This document shows, one piece after another, positions 54,205 through 63,082 of a DNA stretch of 64,000 nucleotides (position 1 is its first letter; each line of letters opens with the position of its first letter). A program made the translations under genes and the position numbers. The DNA lies in NCBI GenBank assembly GCA_963750065.1, contig CAVVPK010000019.1:186001-250000 (forward strand), read 5' to 3'. Source of the stretch: CAVSRC01 sp963750065 (GTDB taxonomy: Bacteria > Pseudomonadota > Alphaproteobacteria > Rhizobiales > Kaistiaceae). Below the pieces are notes generated by a model. The model had not been told where the DNA came from and did not search any database. It worked only from the letters and a program-made list of their open reading frames with translations.

Positions 54205-55116
54205 ATGCGAAGCCCCCTCGCCGGCCTTTGGCCCCCGGCCTCGACTCCGTTCACCGCCGACGGCGCGCTCGACGAAATGCGCCTGATCCAGCACTGCCGC
54301 GGCATGCTCAACGACGGCGCCGCGGGCCTGGCCGTTCTCGGCACGACGAGCGAGGCCAATTCGCTGACGCTTAACGAACGCCGCCGGGTGATCGATACTC
54401 TTGTCGAGGATGGGGTGGCGCCGGGACAGCTCCTGCCCGGCACCGGTGCCTGCGCCATCGACGACGCGGTGGCGCTCACCCGCCACGTCGGTGAGATCGG
54501 CGGCGCTGGCGTGCTGCTGTTGCCGCCGTTCTATTACAAGAACGTCTCCGACGAGGGGCTCTACGCCTTCGTCGCCACCGTCATCGAGCGATGCGGGCCG
54601 AAGGTGCCGCGCATCCTGCTCTATCATTTCCCGGCAATGGCCGCCGTCGGCTGGTCGATCGACCTTGTCGGACGGCTGATCGAGGCGTTCCCGGGCGTCG
54701 TCGCCGGCATGAAGGACTCCTCCGGCGACGCGGCGCACACCAAGGCGGTCATCGACGCCTTTCCCGGCTTCGCCGTATTTCCCGGGGCGGAGCTCTATTT
54801 GCAGCAGGCGATGCAATGGGGCGCGGCCGGCTGCATCTCGGCTACCGCCAACGTCAACGCCAGCGCCATTGCGGAGCAGATCGTGCGCTACGACGCGCCC
54901 GATGCGGCGGCCCGGCAGGAGGCGCTGATCGCAGTACGCAAGTCCTTCGCCGACTTTCCGACGGTCGCGGCGGTGAAGACGATCAAGGCGGCCATCACCG
55001 GCGACGAGAGCTGGCTGACGGTGCGCCCACCGCTGATGCCGCTCAGCACGGAGGAGCGGCGCGCGCTGCTCGCCCGGCCGGCGATCGCCGAGCTGCTAAA
55101 GGGCGCCCGGGGCTAA
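54205..55116 (+). CDS. Dihydrodipicolinate synthase (DapA) family aldolase
   Basis: The 303-residue TIM-barrel class I aldolase has the Schiff-base lysine in AGMKDSSGD and the catalytic tyrosine in LLYHFPAMA. The usual GTTGE is GTTSEANSLT and the usual YNVP is YHFP, so the substrate is probably not that of true DapA; other family members act on keto-sugar acids and related compounds. The gene is convergent with puuE, with a palindromic repeat between. Confidence 0.85.
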   Translation: MRSPLAGLWPPASTPFTADGALDEMRLIQHCRGMLNDGAAGLAVLGTTSEANSLTLNERRRVIDTLVEDGVAPGQLLPGTGACAIDDAVALTRHVGEIGGAGVLLLPPFYYKNVSDEGLYAFVATVIERCGPKVPRILLYHFPAMAAVGWSIDLVGRLIEAFPGVVAGMKDSSGDAAHTKAVIDAFPGFAVFPGAELYLQQAMQWGAAGCISATANVNASAIAEQIVRYDAPDAAARQEALIAVRKSFADFPTVAAVKTIKAAITGDESWLTVRPPLMPLSTEERRALLARPAIAELLKGARG

Positions 55117-55146
55117 GCAAGCGCCCGGCTTCGCGTCGCCGTTCTG

Positions 55147-55267
55147 CCGTCATCCTCCGCCGGCCGAGCGAAGCGAGTGCGGGGATCGCTCTCCCGTTGC
55201 ACACCGTTTGCCGTGCTTGCCGCGGCCGATCCTCCGGTCAAGGCTTCGCCTTGCCGGAGGATGACGG
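55147..55267. repeat. Palindromic intergenic repeat element
   Basis: Outer perfect 13-bp inverted arms CCGTCATCCTCCG (55147-55159) and CGGAGGATGACGG (55255-55267) enclose a second hairpin in which ATCCTCCGG (55229-55237) pairs with CCGGAGGAT (55254-55262) and the inner CAAGGC pairs with GCCTTG. CGTCATCCT-containing palindromes are common dispersed repeats in rhizobial genomes. It lies between two convergent genes and may also end transcription. Confidence 0.65.
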
Positions 55268-55287
55268 GAAATGGAGTGGCGTCCGGC

Positions 55288-56199
55288 CTATACCGGCTTG
55301 TGGTGGGCGTGCCAGTGCCAGGCGATGTCGATGCGCCGAGGCAGCCAGACCTTGTCCTTCGACTGGACATAATCGATGAATCGGGCGAGCGCGGCGGCGC
55401 GGTTCGGCCGGCCGACCAGACGGCAATGCAGCCCGACCGACATCATCTTGGGCGCCCCCTTCTCCCCCTCCTCCCACAGATAATCGAAGCCGTCCTTGAG
55501 ATAGGTGAAGAACTGGTCGCCGGAGTTGAACCCTTGCGGGCTGGCGAAGCGCATGTCGTTGGCGTCGAGCGTATAGGGGATGAGCAGGAAGGGCCCGTGC
55601 GGGCTGTCGATCCAATACGGCAGGTCGTCGGAATAGACGTCCGAGCAATAGACGAAGCCGCCCTCCTCCGCCGACAGCTTGATCGAGTGGACCGACGAAC
55701 GGCCGGTGTAGATGCCGAGCGGACGCGAGCCGGTGACCTCTTCGTGGATGCGGATCGCCTCCTTGAGGTGTTCGCGCTCGGCCTCCTCGCTGTAGTCCTT
55801 GTAGTCGATCCATTTGAGGCCGTGGCTGGCGATCTCCCATCCCGCCTCCTTCATGGCGGCGACGGCTTCCGGATTGCGTTGCAGGGCCAGAGCGACGCCA
55901 TAGACGGTGGGGCGGATACCGCGCTCGGTGAACAAGCGCCACAGGCGCCAGAAGCCGGCGCGCGAGCCGTATTCGTAGATCAACTCCATGTTCATATGGC
56001 GCATGCCTGGCCAGGGCTGGGCACCGACGATCTCGGAGAGGAAGGCTTCCGATGCCGCATCGCCGTGCAGAATGTTGTTTTCGCCGCCCTCCTCGTAGTT
56101 GACGACGAACTGAACGGCGACGTTGGCGCCGTCCGGCCACTGAGGATTGGGCGGCGTGCGCCCGTAGCCGATCATGTCGCGCGGATAGTGGCTGGTCAT
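55288..56199 (-). CDS. puuE: Allantoinase PuuE (polysaccharide deacetylase fold)
   Basis: The 303-residue protein matches the cofactor-independent allantoinase of the NodB fold. Diagnostic segments are DMIGYGRTPPNPQWP at the N-terminus, NYEEGGENN, and IASHGLKWIDY with the conserved histidine. It opens allantoin to allantoate in purine and urate catabolism. Other ureide genes are not in the window. The start at 56199 is the normal family start. Confidence 0.92.
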   Translation of the reverse strand: MTSHYPRDMIGYGRTPPNPQWPDGANVAVQFVVNYEEGGENNILHGDAASEAFLSEIVGAQPWPGMRHMNMELIYEYGSRAGFWRLWRLFTERGIRPTVYGVALALQRNPEAVAAMKEAGWEIASHGLKWIDYKDYSEEAEREHLKEAIRIHEEVTGSRPLGIYTGRSSVHSIKLSAEEGGFVYCSDVYSDDLPYWIDSPHGPFLLIPYTLDANDMRFASPQGFNSGDQFFTYLKDGFDYLWEEGEKGAPKMMSVGLHCRLVGRPNRAAALARFIDYVQSKDKVWLPRRIDIAWHWHAHHKPV

Positions 56200-56301
56200 G
56201 GAGGCACCTCTGGCGGGAGATTCCGGTGAAAACAGCTAGCGTTATCGCCGGACTTTGAGACAATGATTCCGCATCGGCCGGCGGCCGCGCAATCGCGTTT
56301 C

Positions 56302-56316
56302 TTAATCCATCGTTAA
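56302..56316 (+). promoter_or_regulatory. Perfect CtrA-type box TTAA-N7-TTAA
   Basis: TTAA at 56302-56305 and TTAA at 56313-56316 are separated by exactly seven bases (TCCATCG). The centre is about 69 bp upstream of the small gene at 56378. CtrA is the cell-cycle response regulator of alphaproteobacteria and binds this spaced motif. Confidence 0.6.
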
Positions 56317-56377
56317 TGTTCGGTGCTCAACCTTCCCGGATCGTCTTCTCGTGGTCTCGAATCGTGAGCGCAGGCCC

Positions 56378-56584
56378 ATGGATAATTCCAAGAGCAATAG
56401 CGGGACCAGGTCGGCGGATCATGACGCCGCCCAGGCCGAGATCGACGAGCAGATCGCACGCATGCGCGAGATGCTCAAGCTGATGGCACCGGGCACCGGC
56501 GCGACGGCTCTCGGCGCCATGCGCAGAGCCTTTCCGAATGTCCCCTTGCGCGACCGGGTCGAGGCCCTGAAGACCTCTCGTTAG
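56378..56584 (+). CDS. Small helical hypothetical protein, possibly CtrA-regulated
   Basis: The 68-residue soluble protein has a polar N-terminus (MDNSKSNSGTRSADHD) followed by two predicted helices, QAEIDEQIARMREMLKLM and FPNVPLRDRVEALKT. No family is recognised. Sequence character is protein-like (balanced composition, not arginine-rich). It sits behind a CtrA-type box and ends 7 bp before the convergent pssA end. Confidence 0.6.
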   Translation: MDNSKSNSGTRSADHDAAQAEIDEQIARMREMLKLMAPGTGATALGAMRRAFPNVPLRDRVEALKTSR

Positions 56585-56591
56585 CGCCTTT

Positions 56592-57434
56592 TCAGCCGCC
56601 CGGGCCGTCTTCGCCGCCGGCTACCGCCGCTGCTTCGCTTTCGGCGCGCACATGCTGCTGATAGGAGCGCCACGACAGCGGCAGACAGGCGAGATAGCAC
56701 AGCGTCAGCACCGTCATCGTCACCCACGGGAAGCTGGCGAGGAAGGCGACGATCACCACCCCCGACACAAACAGCGGCGTCACCAGTTCGCGCGAGATGC
56801 GCCGGCCGATGACCTTGCCCGACCATGTGGGCAGCTTGGACACCATCAGCAGGCCGATCGCGATCGTGTAGAGGAAGGCGGCTGGAGCTGTGAGGAAGCC
56901 GTGCGGGATGGCGAGGAATTCGACGTAGACCGGCAGCATGACGATCATCGCGCCGGCGGGCGCCGGCACGCCGACGAAGTAGCTGGCGTGCCAGTCCGGC
57001 TTGTCGGGCGCATCAAGGGCGACGTTGAAGCGGGCGAGGCGGAGCGCGGCGCAGATGGTGTAGACCAGCGCCGCCATCCAGCCGACCGAGCGCAGCTCGC
57101 CGAGCGCCCAGACATAAAGCAGGATGACCGGCGCCACGCCGAAATTGAGGAAATCCGTGATCGAATCGAGCTCGGCGCCGAAGCGCGAGGTCGATTTCAG
57201 AAAGCGCGCCATGCGCCCGTCGATGCCGTCGAGCGCTGCGGCGACGGCAATCAGCGCCACGGCGAGGTCGAACTTGTGCTCGATCGACATGCGAATCGCG
57301 GTGAGGCCGGTGCATAGCGCCAGCAGCGTCACCAGATTGGGCAGGACCAGCCTCAGCGGCACCTGCGGCAAGGGTGGCAGACGGCGCCGGCTGCGTTCCG
57401 GATCTTCGGGATCGAAGGGCTGGAAAAGCGACAT
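56592..57434 (-). CDS. pssA: CDP-diacylglycerol-serine O-phosphatidyltransferase
   Basis: The 280-residue membrane enzyme makes phosphatidylserine from CDP-diacylglycerol and serine. The CDP-alcohol phosphotransferase signature DG-x2-AR-x8-G-x3-D-x3-D is complete at residues 72-94. About seven to eight hydrophobic segments follow. It lies 32 bp downstream of psd in the same direction, so the two steps to phosphatidylethanolamine are cotranscribed. The start at 57434 is preferred to 57470. Confidence 0.94.
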   Translation of the reverse strand: MSLFQPFDPEDPERSRRRLPPLPQVPLRLVLPNLVTLLALCTGLTAIRMSIEHKFDLAVALIAVAAALDGIDGRMARFLKSTSRFGAELDSITDFLNFGVAPVILLYVWALGELRSVGWMAALVYTICAALRLARFNVALDAPDKPDWHASYFVGVPAPAGAMIVMLPVYVEFLAIPHGFLTAPAAFLYTIAIGLLMVSKLPTWSGKVIGRRISRELVTPLFVSGVVIVAFLASFPWVTMTVLTLCYLACLPLSWRSYQQHVRAESEAAAVAGGEDGPGG

Positions 57435-57466
57435 GGGGTTGGGGTCCGCGCGGCTCGGTCCGGGGC

Positions 57467-58168
57467 TCAATCGATCCGGACGCGGCGCTCGGCCGTCGGC
57501 TCGCCGAAGCGGGCAATGACGGTCTCGCCGGCGACGGCCCGCTGCCCCTCGGCAACCAGCACATTGACGGCAAGCGGCAGGTAAACGTCGAGGCGCGAGC
57601 CGAAGCGGATCAGGCCGATGCGCTGGCCGGCTGAGAGCGCCTCTCCTTCGCCGACGAAACAGGCGATGCGGCGGGCGACGAGGCCGGCGATCTGGACGAC
57701 GCCGACGGCCCCGTGCGCCGTTTCGAGCACGATGCCGTTGCGCTCATTGCCCTCGCTCGCCTTGTCGAGCTCGGCGTTGAGAAACTTGCCCGGCGTATAG
57801 ACGATGCGCTTGACGGAGCCGGGCAGCGGCGCCCGGTTCACGTGGCAATCGAACACGCTCATGAAGATCGACACCCGCCGCCGGCTCTGCTCGCCGAGGC
57901 CCAGCTCCTTGGGCGCGACGCCGATGGCAACCGCCGAGACCCGGCCGTCGGCCGGACTGACGACGATATCGGCATCGAGCGGGGTGACGCGGGCGGGGTC
58001 GCGGAAGAAATAGACGCACCAGGCGGTCAGGATCAGGCCGATCCACAGGATCGGCTGCCAGAACCAGCCGAAGAACAGGGCGACGAACAGGGCAATCGCG
58101 ATGAACGGCAAGCCTTCGCGCCGGATCGGCACGAGCATGCCCCTTACCGAGTTGAGGATGGATTCCAT
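57467..58168 (-). CDS. psd: Phosphatidylserine decarboxylase proenzyme (short type)
   Basis: The 233-residue pyruvoyl enzyme has an N-terminal membrane region (residues ~20-55), VVSPADGRVSAV, FMSVFDCHVNRAPL and the self-cleavage site RFGSR near residue 192, where serine becomes the pyruvoyl group. It converts phosphatidylserine to phosphatidylethanolamine. It is paired with pssA. Confidence 0.95.
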   Translation of the reverse strand: MESILNSVRGMLVPIRREGLPFIAIALFVALFFGWFWQPILWIGLILTAWCVYFFRDPARVTPLDADIVVSPADGRVSAVAIGVAPKELGLGEQSRRRVSIFMSVFDCHVNRAPLPGSVKRIVYTPGKFLNAELDKASEGNERNGIVLETAHGAVGVVQIAGLVARRIACFVGEGEALSAGQRIGLIRFGSRLDVYLPLAVNVLVAEGQRAVAGETVIARFGEPTAERRVRID

Positions 58169-58236
58169 CGTCTTCCCCAGGCCAATCGGCGCCTAGAAAG
58201 CACGGATTTCGGGCAAAAGGAAGCGCGGCGGGAGGC

Positions 58237-60175
58237 TCATTCCGCCGGTTCCACCTCGGCGCTGATGGCGCGCGGCTTGAGGTGGTCGATCGCCTCCGCC
58301 TCCTTGGCGGCGCGTAGCGCCTCCTCGGCCTCGGTCGCCTGGCGCTGGCGGTTCCACATCGAGGCATAAAGGCCGTTTGCGGTGAGCAGCGCCTGATGGG
58401 TGCCGCGCTCGACGATGACGCCGTCATCCAGCACGATGATCTCGTCGGCGTCGACGATGGTCGACAGGCGGTGGGCGATGACCAGCGTCGTGCGGTCGCG
58501 CGACACACGGTCGAGCGCCGCCTGGATCTCGCGCTCGGTGTGGATGTCGAGCGCCGAGGTGGCCTCGTCGAGGATGAGGATCGGCGGGCCCTTCAGCACC
58601 GTGCGGGCGATGGCGACACGCTGCTTCTCGCCGCCGGAGAGTTTCAAGCCGCGCTCGCCGACCTCGGTGTCGTAGCCGTCTGAGAGGCTGGCGATGAAAT
58701 CGGCGATCTGCGCCGTCTCCGCCGCCGCGCGGACCTCCTCCTCGGTGGCGTCCGGGCGGCCGTAGCGGATGTTGTAGGCAATCGTGTCGTTAAACAGCAC
58801 GGTATCCTGAGGAACCATGCCGATGGCGCTGCGCAGCGATTCCTGGGTCACGTCGCGCACATCCTGGCCGTCGACGGTGATGCGCCCGCCTGTCACCTCG
58901 TAGAAGCGGAAGAGCAGCCGCGAGATGGTCGACTTGCCGGCGCCGGACGGGCCGACGATGGCGACGGTGCGTCCGGACGGAACGGAAAAGCTGACGCCCT
59001 TGAGGATCGGCCGCGACGCATCGTAGTGAAAGGCAACGTTCTCGAAGCGCACCGCGCCGCCATTAACGGCAAGCGGTTTGGCACCGCGCCTGTCGACGAT
59101 CTCCGGCGGCACCTTGAGCAGGTCGAACATGGCCTCGATATCGATCAGGCCCTGCTTGATCTCGCGATAGACGGTGCCGATGAAATTGAGCGGGATGGCA
59201 AGCTGGACGAGCAGCGCGTTGATGAGCACGAAATCGCCGATCGTCTGCTCGCCGCGCATTACGGCGATGCCCGACATGACCATGCAGATCGTCATTCCGG
59301 CGGTGAAGATGACGACCTGGCCGATGTTCAGCCAGGCCAGCGACGTCCAGATGCGGACCGCCGCCTTTTCGTAGCGCGCCATGGCGCCGTCGTAGCGCCC
59401 GGCCTCCATCTTCTCGTTGCCGAAATACTTCACCGTCTCGAAGTTGAGCAGCGAGTTCGATCGCCTTGGAATGAGCGTCCTGGTCCGACTCGTTCATGGT
59501 GCGGCGGATCTGGATGCGCCAGTTCGACGCCTGCACGGTGAACCAGACGTAGAGAGTGATGGTGACCGCAATGACCGCCAGATACTTCCAGTCGAACTGG
59601 TAGGCGATGACGGCCGCAGCGAAGCCGAACTCGAAGAAGGTCGGCAGCGTGTTGAGGATGGTGAAGCGGACGACGATCTCGATGCCGTTGATGGCGCGTT
59701 CGATGATGCGCGACAGGCCGCCCGTGCGCCGCTGCAGGTGGTAGCGCAGCGACAGATTGTGCATGTGCACGAAGGTCTTGTAGGCCAGGTTGCGCACGGC
59801 ATGCTGGCCGACACGGGCGAACAGCGCGTCGCGCAGATTGTTGAACACGTTCATCAGGATGCGGCCAACGCCGTTGGCGACGACCAGCATGATGGGAACG
59901 GCGATGAGTGCCGCCAGGCCGACGGTGAGCGTGCCGTTGCTGCCGGCGGTGGGCGGGCTGGTGAGCGCGTCGGTCGCCCATTTGTAGGTGTAGGGCACCA
60001 GAACGGTGATGAGCTTGGCGGTGATCAGCACGCTGAGCGCCAGAACCACCCGGAGCTTCAGGTCCGGCCGGTCGCCCGGCCACATGTAGGGCCACAGGTC
60101 GCGCAGCGTCGCGAACATGGACTTCTGCATGGCGGTGCCCGCCGACGGTGCGGATTGGCTGCTCGGCCGCCTCAT
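58237..60175 (-). CDS. Atm1/HMT1-type ABC exporter (frame broken by one extra base)
   Basis: This is a half-size exporter of 645 residues once repaired. The first frame (60175 to about 59457) encodes the membrane domain with LQRRTGGLSRIIERAINGIE, an Atm1-family hallmark. The second frame continues with FETVKYFGNEKMEAGRYDGA, then Walker A GPSGAGKSTISRLLFRFYE, signature LSGGEKQRVAIARTVL and Walker B ILILDEATSALD. The frames are separated by one extra base in GAGTTCGA (59453-59460). Deleting it gives AIDSLLNFETVKYFGNE, the normal family sequence. Its start overlaps the ArsR stop (ATGA). Family members export glutathione-bound metals or persulfides. Confidence 0.9.
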
Positions 60176-60492
60176 GGCGCCGGCTCCGCCGGCACCGCGG
60201 CGCCGAGATGGGCCATCGCCGCGGCAATGGAGGCGAGCGCCTCGCGATCGAGGCAGTAGCAGGAGCGCGGTCCGGAGACCTCGCCGCGGATCAGGCCCGC
60301 CTCGCGTAGCACCTTCAGATGTTGGGAAACCGTCGACTGGGCGAGCGGCAGGTCGCGCACGATATCGCCGCAGTGGCAGCCATCGCCGCCCACTTTCAGG
60401 AGGGCGCGGACGATCCCGAGGCGGGCCGGATGGGCCAGTGCCTTGATGCGCCGGGCGAGAAGCCGATCCTCATCGTCGAAAGCCATCGTCAC
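60172..60492 (-). CDS. ArsR/SmtB-family metal- or thiol-sensing repressor
   Basis: The 106-residue winged-helix repressor has recognition helix LAQSTVSQHLKVLREAGLI. Cysteine pairs C39-H-C41 before the recognition helix and C78-Y-C80 in the wing could form a metal or thiol-disulfide sensor. It is translationally coupled to the Atm1-type exporter it presumably controls, an arrangement that suggests relief of repression by a soft metal or reactive sulfur. The inducer is not known. Confidence 0.88.
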   Translation of the reverse strand: MTMAFDDEDRLLARRIKALAHPARLGIVRALLKVGGDGCHCGDIVRDLPLAQSTVSQHLKVLREAGLIRGEVSGPRSCYCLDREALASIAAAMAHLGAAVPAEPAP

Positions 60493-60562
60493 TCCATCGT
60501 AAAATTACGATGGAGCCAACTAGACCGTCAGCCACCGCAATGCAAGGGGCGCCGGGACGGCG

Positions 60563-62334
60563 TCAGTCTTTTGCCACCTTTGGCGAGGCCGGCATGATGA
60601 AGACCTGGCCGGGATAGATCCAATGCGGATTGCGGATCTGGTCCTTGTTCGCCTGGTAAAGCGTCGACCAGGTGATCCCCCGCCCCCAGGTGTCGCGGGC
60701 GATGGTCCACAGGTTGTCACCCTTCTTGATGATGACGGTCTCGACCTGGGGCAGTTGACCCGACACGTCCGCACCGGGGCCGGTCGCGGTGTCGCCGGAC
60801 GCCTTGAGGGCCGCCACCTCGATCTTGCGCTCGAAGGGCACCTCGGCGCGCGCGATCACCGCGCCATCGGCGCCGGAGACCTGATCGGCACGCACGCTGT
60901 AGCTGCCCGGCGGCACCTCGTGATGGACCTCCACCAGCCAGGTGCCGGATGGCGACGGCTTGGCCTCGCCAAGCGGCTTGTCGTCGAGATAGACGCGTAC
61001 CGTCTGGTCGGTCGTGGCCGTGCCCGCGACATAGAGCGTGCCCGCGGTATCGGCCTCGACGGCCGATACGACGACCTGGCCGGCGGCGCCGGTGCGGCCG
61101 GCGGTGGCGCTTCGGCGGTGGCGGGCGCAGCCGGCTTTTCGGCCGGGGCAGACGCGGCCGGCTGCTCGGGCGTCGCCGATGCGGTCGGCGCTGCGCTCGC
61201 GGCGCCGGACTGGCCGGGCGGGGATTTGACGAGATCCGGGGACTGGGCCGCCGGCGATTTCGGCTGGAGGGCGGCGACTTCGCCCGCCTTCGGCGTTTCG
61301 GGTGCGGTCGCCGCGGCAGCCGGCGGCTCGCCGGCCGGCGTCGGACCTGCGGCGGCAACCTGCTCGCCGCTGGAGGCGGCAGGCGCCTTGCTCGGCGGCA
61401 GTTCGATCACGCGGCTCGGCCGATCGGGCGAATTCACCACCACCAGCACGTCCTTGGAGCCCGGCTCGGGCACCTGCACCGCGACCCGCTGATCGGAGAG
61501 CGTGGCAACCGCGCCGTCCTTCGTGGTCGTGCGGATGGCAAGGTCGTGGGTGCCGGGCTTGAGGGCGTTGTCGAGCGCCAGCGCCCATTCGCCGCGATCG
61601 TTGGCGGTCGCCGTGGCGACGGCGGCGGCGCCATCGAGCACCTCGACCTTGGCCTCGGGGGCCGCGGTTCCGGCGACGACCGTCTCGCCGGTCGGCTCGA
61701 CGCGCACCACGTCAAAGGTCGGAACGACTGGCGGCGCCGCCGCCATGGCCGGGGCAGGCTTCGCGGGCGCCGCAGCGGCCGGCGGCGGCTCGGCAGTCGC
61801 GAGCTTCTGCTCGGCGGGCGGTGGTGCGGCGGCAGGCGGCGGCTGATTGTTCGCCTGATCGGCCGGCGGCGTGGCCGCGGCGGGCGGCTGGCTGTTCGCC
61901 TGATCGGCCGGCGGCGTAGCTGGCGCAGCGGCGGTCGCGGGCGCCTGCATCGTGGGCGCGGCGGCCATTTGATTATCGGCGGCTGGCGACGGCGGATTTG
62001 CCGCGGTCTCGGCCGGTGCATTGCCGGCAGGCGCTGGGGCTTCGGCGGCGGGCGCCGGCGGGTTTGCCGGGGCAGCCGCCATGCCGGTATCGGGCGCGGC
62101 CGGCGCTGCGGCCGTTGTGTCGCCGGCAGCCGGTGCGGATTGGCCATCGGTGGGTGTGGTCGCCTGAACGGCAGCCTGGTCGCCGGCCGGGGCCGGCGCC
62201 TCGGAGGATGCCGCCGGTGCGGAGGCAACCGTTTCCTTCGCCTTGTTCTGGGTCAGCTCGTAATAGGTGAGCCCACCAACCAGCAGGATGGCGATGATCA
62301 AAGCGATAACACCGCTCAGTCGGCTATTCTTCAT
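60563..62334 (-). CDS. LysM-domain envelope protein with long Ala/Pro linker (frame broken)
   Basis: The N-terminal membrane anchor (residues ~8-28) is followed by a ~150-residue Ala/Pro-rich segment, an Ig-like repeat (FDVVRVEPTGETVVAG), more Ala/Pro sequence, a second such domain (VVVSAVEADTAGTLYVAG) and a C-terminal LysM domain (KKGDNLWTIARDTWG to IYPGQVFIMP). The reading frame changes at about 61085-61100: total length is one base short of a multiple of three. A lost G in GGTGCGG (61091-61097) would explain it. The repaired protein has about 590 residues and probably binds peptidoglycan. Confidence 0.8.
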
Positions 62335-62444
62335 GTGACACCCGATTTGGCGGCAGCCCGCCCTGGCGACTGTAGAACCGGGCTGCGCGGGCCACAAGGT
62401 TCGTCGCCGGCGTTTCGGCCGAGCTTGACGGGCGACATGCCGCG

Positions 62445-63077
62445 ATGCAACACACGCTTATGGCCGAATTGAGAAGCATCTGCGTCTATTGCGGCGCCAA
62501 TACCGGCGCACGGCCCGATTATGCCGAAGCGGCCGAGGCGCTCGGCCGGCAAATAGCCGGATCCGGCACGCGGTTGGTCTATGGCGGCGGCGCGGTCGGC
62601 CTGATGGGCATCCTGGCGCGCGCGGCCATGGCGGCGGGCGGCCCGGTGACCGGTGTCATTCCGCAGTTTCTCAAGGACCGCGAGCTGATGCTACGCGAGG
62701 TGAGCGACCTCATCGTCACCGCCGACATGCATGAGCGCAAGAAGCTGATGTTCGACCGCGCCGACGCTTTCGTGGCGCTGCCCGGCGGCATCGGCACGCT
62801 GGAAGAAGTGGTCGAGATGATGACCTGGGCGCAGCTCGACCAGCACGTCAAGCCGGTGCTGATCCTCAACCTCAACGGCTTCTACGAGCCGCTGGTCGCG
62901 CTGTTCCGCCGCATGGGCGAGGAAGGCTTCCTCAACAAGGCGTTTGCCGGCGGCCATGTCGACCTGCCGGTGACCTTCGTCGACACGGTCGACGCGGTGA
63001 TCCCGACGATTAGGGCGGAACTCGCCCGCACGCCGCAGGCGGAGCTGGAAGCCAGCGACGGCGCCCGGTTGATGTGA
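62445..63077 (+). CDS. LOG-family protein (TIGR00730 type)
   Basis: The 210-residue Rossmann-fold protein has ICVYCGANTG at the N-terminus, LVYGGGAVGLMG and the LOG signature PGGIGTLEEVVEMMTWAQL. Characterised relatives release cytokinin bases or ribose 5-phosphate from nucleoside monophosphates. An internal ATG at 62460 (MAELRSICVYCG) is an alternative start. It is convergent with cimA. Confidence 0.92.
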   Translation: MQHTLMAELRSICVYCGANTGARPDYAEAAEALGRQIAGSGTRLVYGGGAVGLMGILARAAMAAGGPVTGVIPQFLKDRELMLREVSDLIVTADMHERKKLMFDRADAFVALPGGIGTLEEVVEMMTWAQLDQHVKPVLILNLNGFYEPLVALFRRMGEEGFLNKAFAGGHVDLPVTFVDTVDAVIPTIRAELARTPQAELEASDGARLM

Positions 63078-63082
63078 GGCCG

